A stretch of DNA of 43,992 bases from Rhodococcus jostii NBRC 16295 (GTDB lineage Bacteria > Actinomycetota > Actinomycetes > Mycobacteriales > Mycobacteriaceae): NCBI RefSeq assembly GCF_001894825.1, contig NZ_BCWY01000079.1, positions 1-43,992 on the forward strand, given 5' to 3'. Below are positions 43,755-43,992 of the stretch, piece after piece (positions within the stretch are counted from its first letter, which is position 1; each line of letters opens with the position of its first letter). Under the pieces are notes generated by a model that was not told the origin of the DNA, did no database searches, and worked only from the letters and a program-made list of their open reading frames with translations. Made by a program: the position numbers and the translations under genes.

Positions 43755-43992
43755 GTGTCCGATAGCGGTGTGCCGTTGTTGATGGTCGATCGGTCCGAGG
43801 CCCTCGATCGTGATGATGCGTTTGCGGTGACCGAGCTCGCCGATGGTTCGGGGTGGAGGCTGGAGGTTCACATCGCCGGGGTCGCGAACGTGGTGGCCCT
43901 AGGTTCTGATGCCGATGCGACGGCGTTCCTGCGGCGTGAATCGAGGTATCTGCCCCGTCGGACGGTGCCGATGCTCGGCCGCGATACCGAGC
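43755..43992 (+). CDS. RNase II/R-family (RNB domain) protein, N-terminal part
   Basis: Starts with GTG 43755 after GAGGAGG and runs off the window. The first 80 residues already hold the RNB active site: VDRSEALDRDDAFAVTEL gives the D-x5-D-x-D-D cluster of magnesium-binding aspartates, followed by GWRLEVHIAGVANVV and SRYLPRRTVPML, both RNB hallmarks. The enzyme degrades RNA from the 3' end. Unlike RNase R it has no cold-shock or S1 domains before the catalytic core, matching the short actinobacterial RNB branch. Confidence 0.85.
   Translation, partial: MSDSGVPLLMVDRSEALDRDDAFAVTELADGSGWRLEVHIAGVANVVALGSDADATAFLRRESRYLPRRTVPMLGRDTE

Overview
The window looks like accessory DNA from a high-GC actinobacterium, most likely a large Rhodococcus-type plasmid. 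The evidence is a replication initiator-like gene, two separate ParA loci, a 27-copy partition-type palindrome, actinobacterial nucleoid proteins (mIHF, Lsr2-type domains), a mycothiol-dependent isomerase-like protein, and a gamma-butyrolactone (AfsA/TetR) signalling cluster. Genus and plasmid status are inferred from gene content; no telomere, rRNA or tRNA is visible.

Layout. 0-6 kb: the end of a LuxR-type regulator, a DinB/mycothiol-type protein, a PLD-like protein, a decayed TetR gene, a pair of small membrane proteins and other small proteins, and an Lsr2 N-terminal stub. 6.9-11.2 kb: a compact catabolic module (MFS transporter, carboxymuconolactone-decarboxylase-like protein, AraC-type regulator, divergent BKACE keto-acid cleavage enzyme). 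11.2-14.6 kb: a broken alpha/beta hydrolase, a protein with an Lsr2 DNA-binding tail, a DUF2252 gene and a DUF3500 remnant. 14.6-18.4 kb is almost gene-free and carries the first palindrome cluster.

18.4-28.2 kb is the maintenance core: a small control-type gene, a structured leader and a rep-like gene; then an 11-palindrome region leading into parB-parA-RHH; then a convergent second locus (ParA plus an RHH-tailed partner). Palindromes also lie between parB and parA. A six-unit 64-bp tandem array, each unit with one palindrome, abuts a tyrosine recombinase-like gene (30.1-31.3 kb) that has lost its terminal catalytic part. It is followed by a second recombinase-fold protein with no visible catalytic residues.

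33-44 kb: a helicase-associated-domain protein, an Lsr2 C-terminal gene convergent with mIHF, a zinc-finger protein, a YhcG-type nuclease gene broken by an exact 56-bp insertion, a butyrolactone receptor/AfsA/second receptor cluster with matching AAAACC-type operators, a frameshifted ATP-dependent DNA ligase gene, and the start of an RNase II-family (RNB) protein running off the window.

The most notable signal is the near-invariant 19-bp palindrome GTGATGCAC(C/G)GTGCATCAC, conserved while the DNA between copies has diverged. Placement suggests a distributed centromere and operator for the ParB at 23.1 kb, possibly also read by the recombinase pair. This is inference. All functions are from reading protein motifs by eye; no database search was run.
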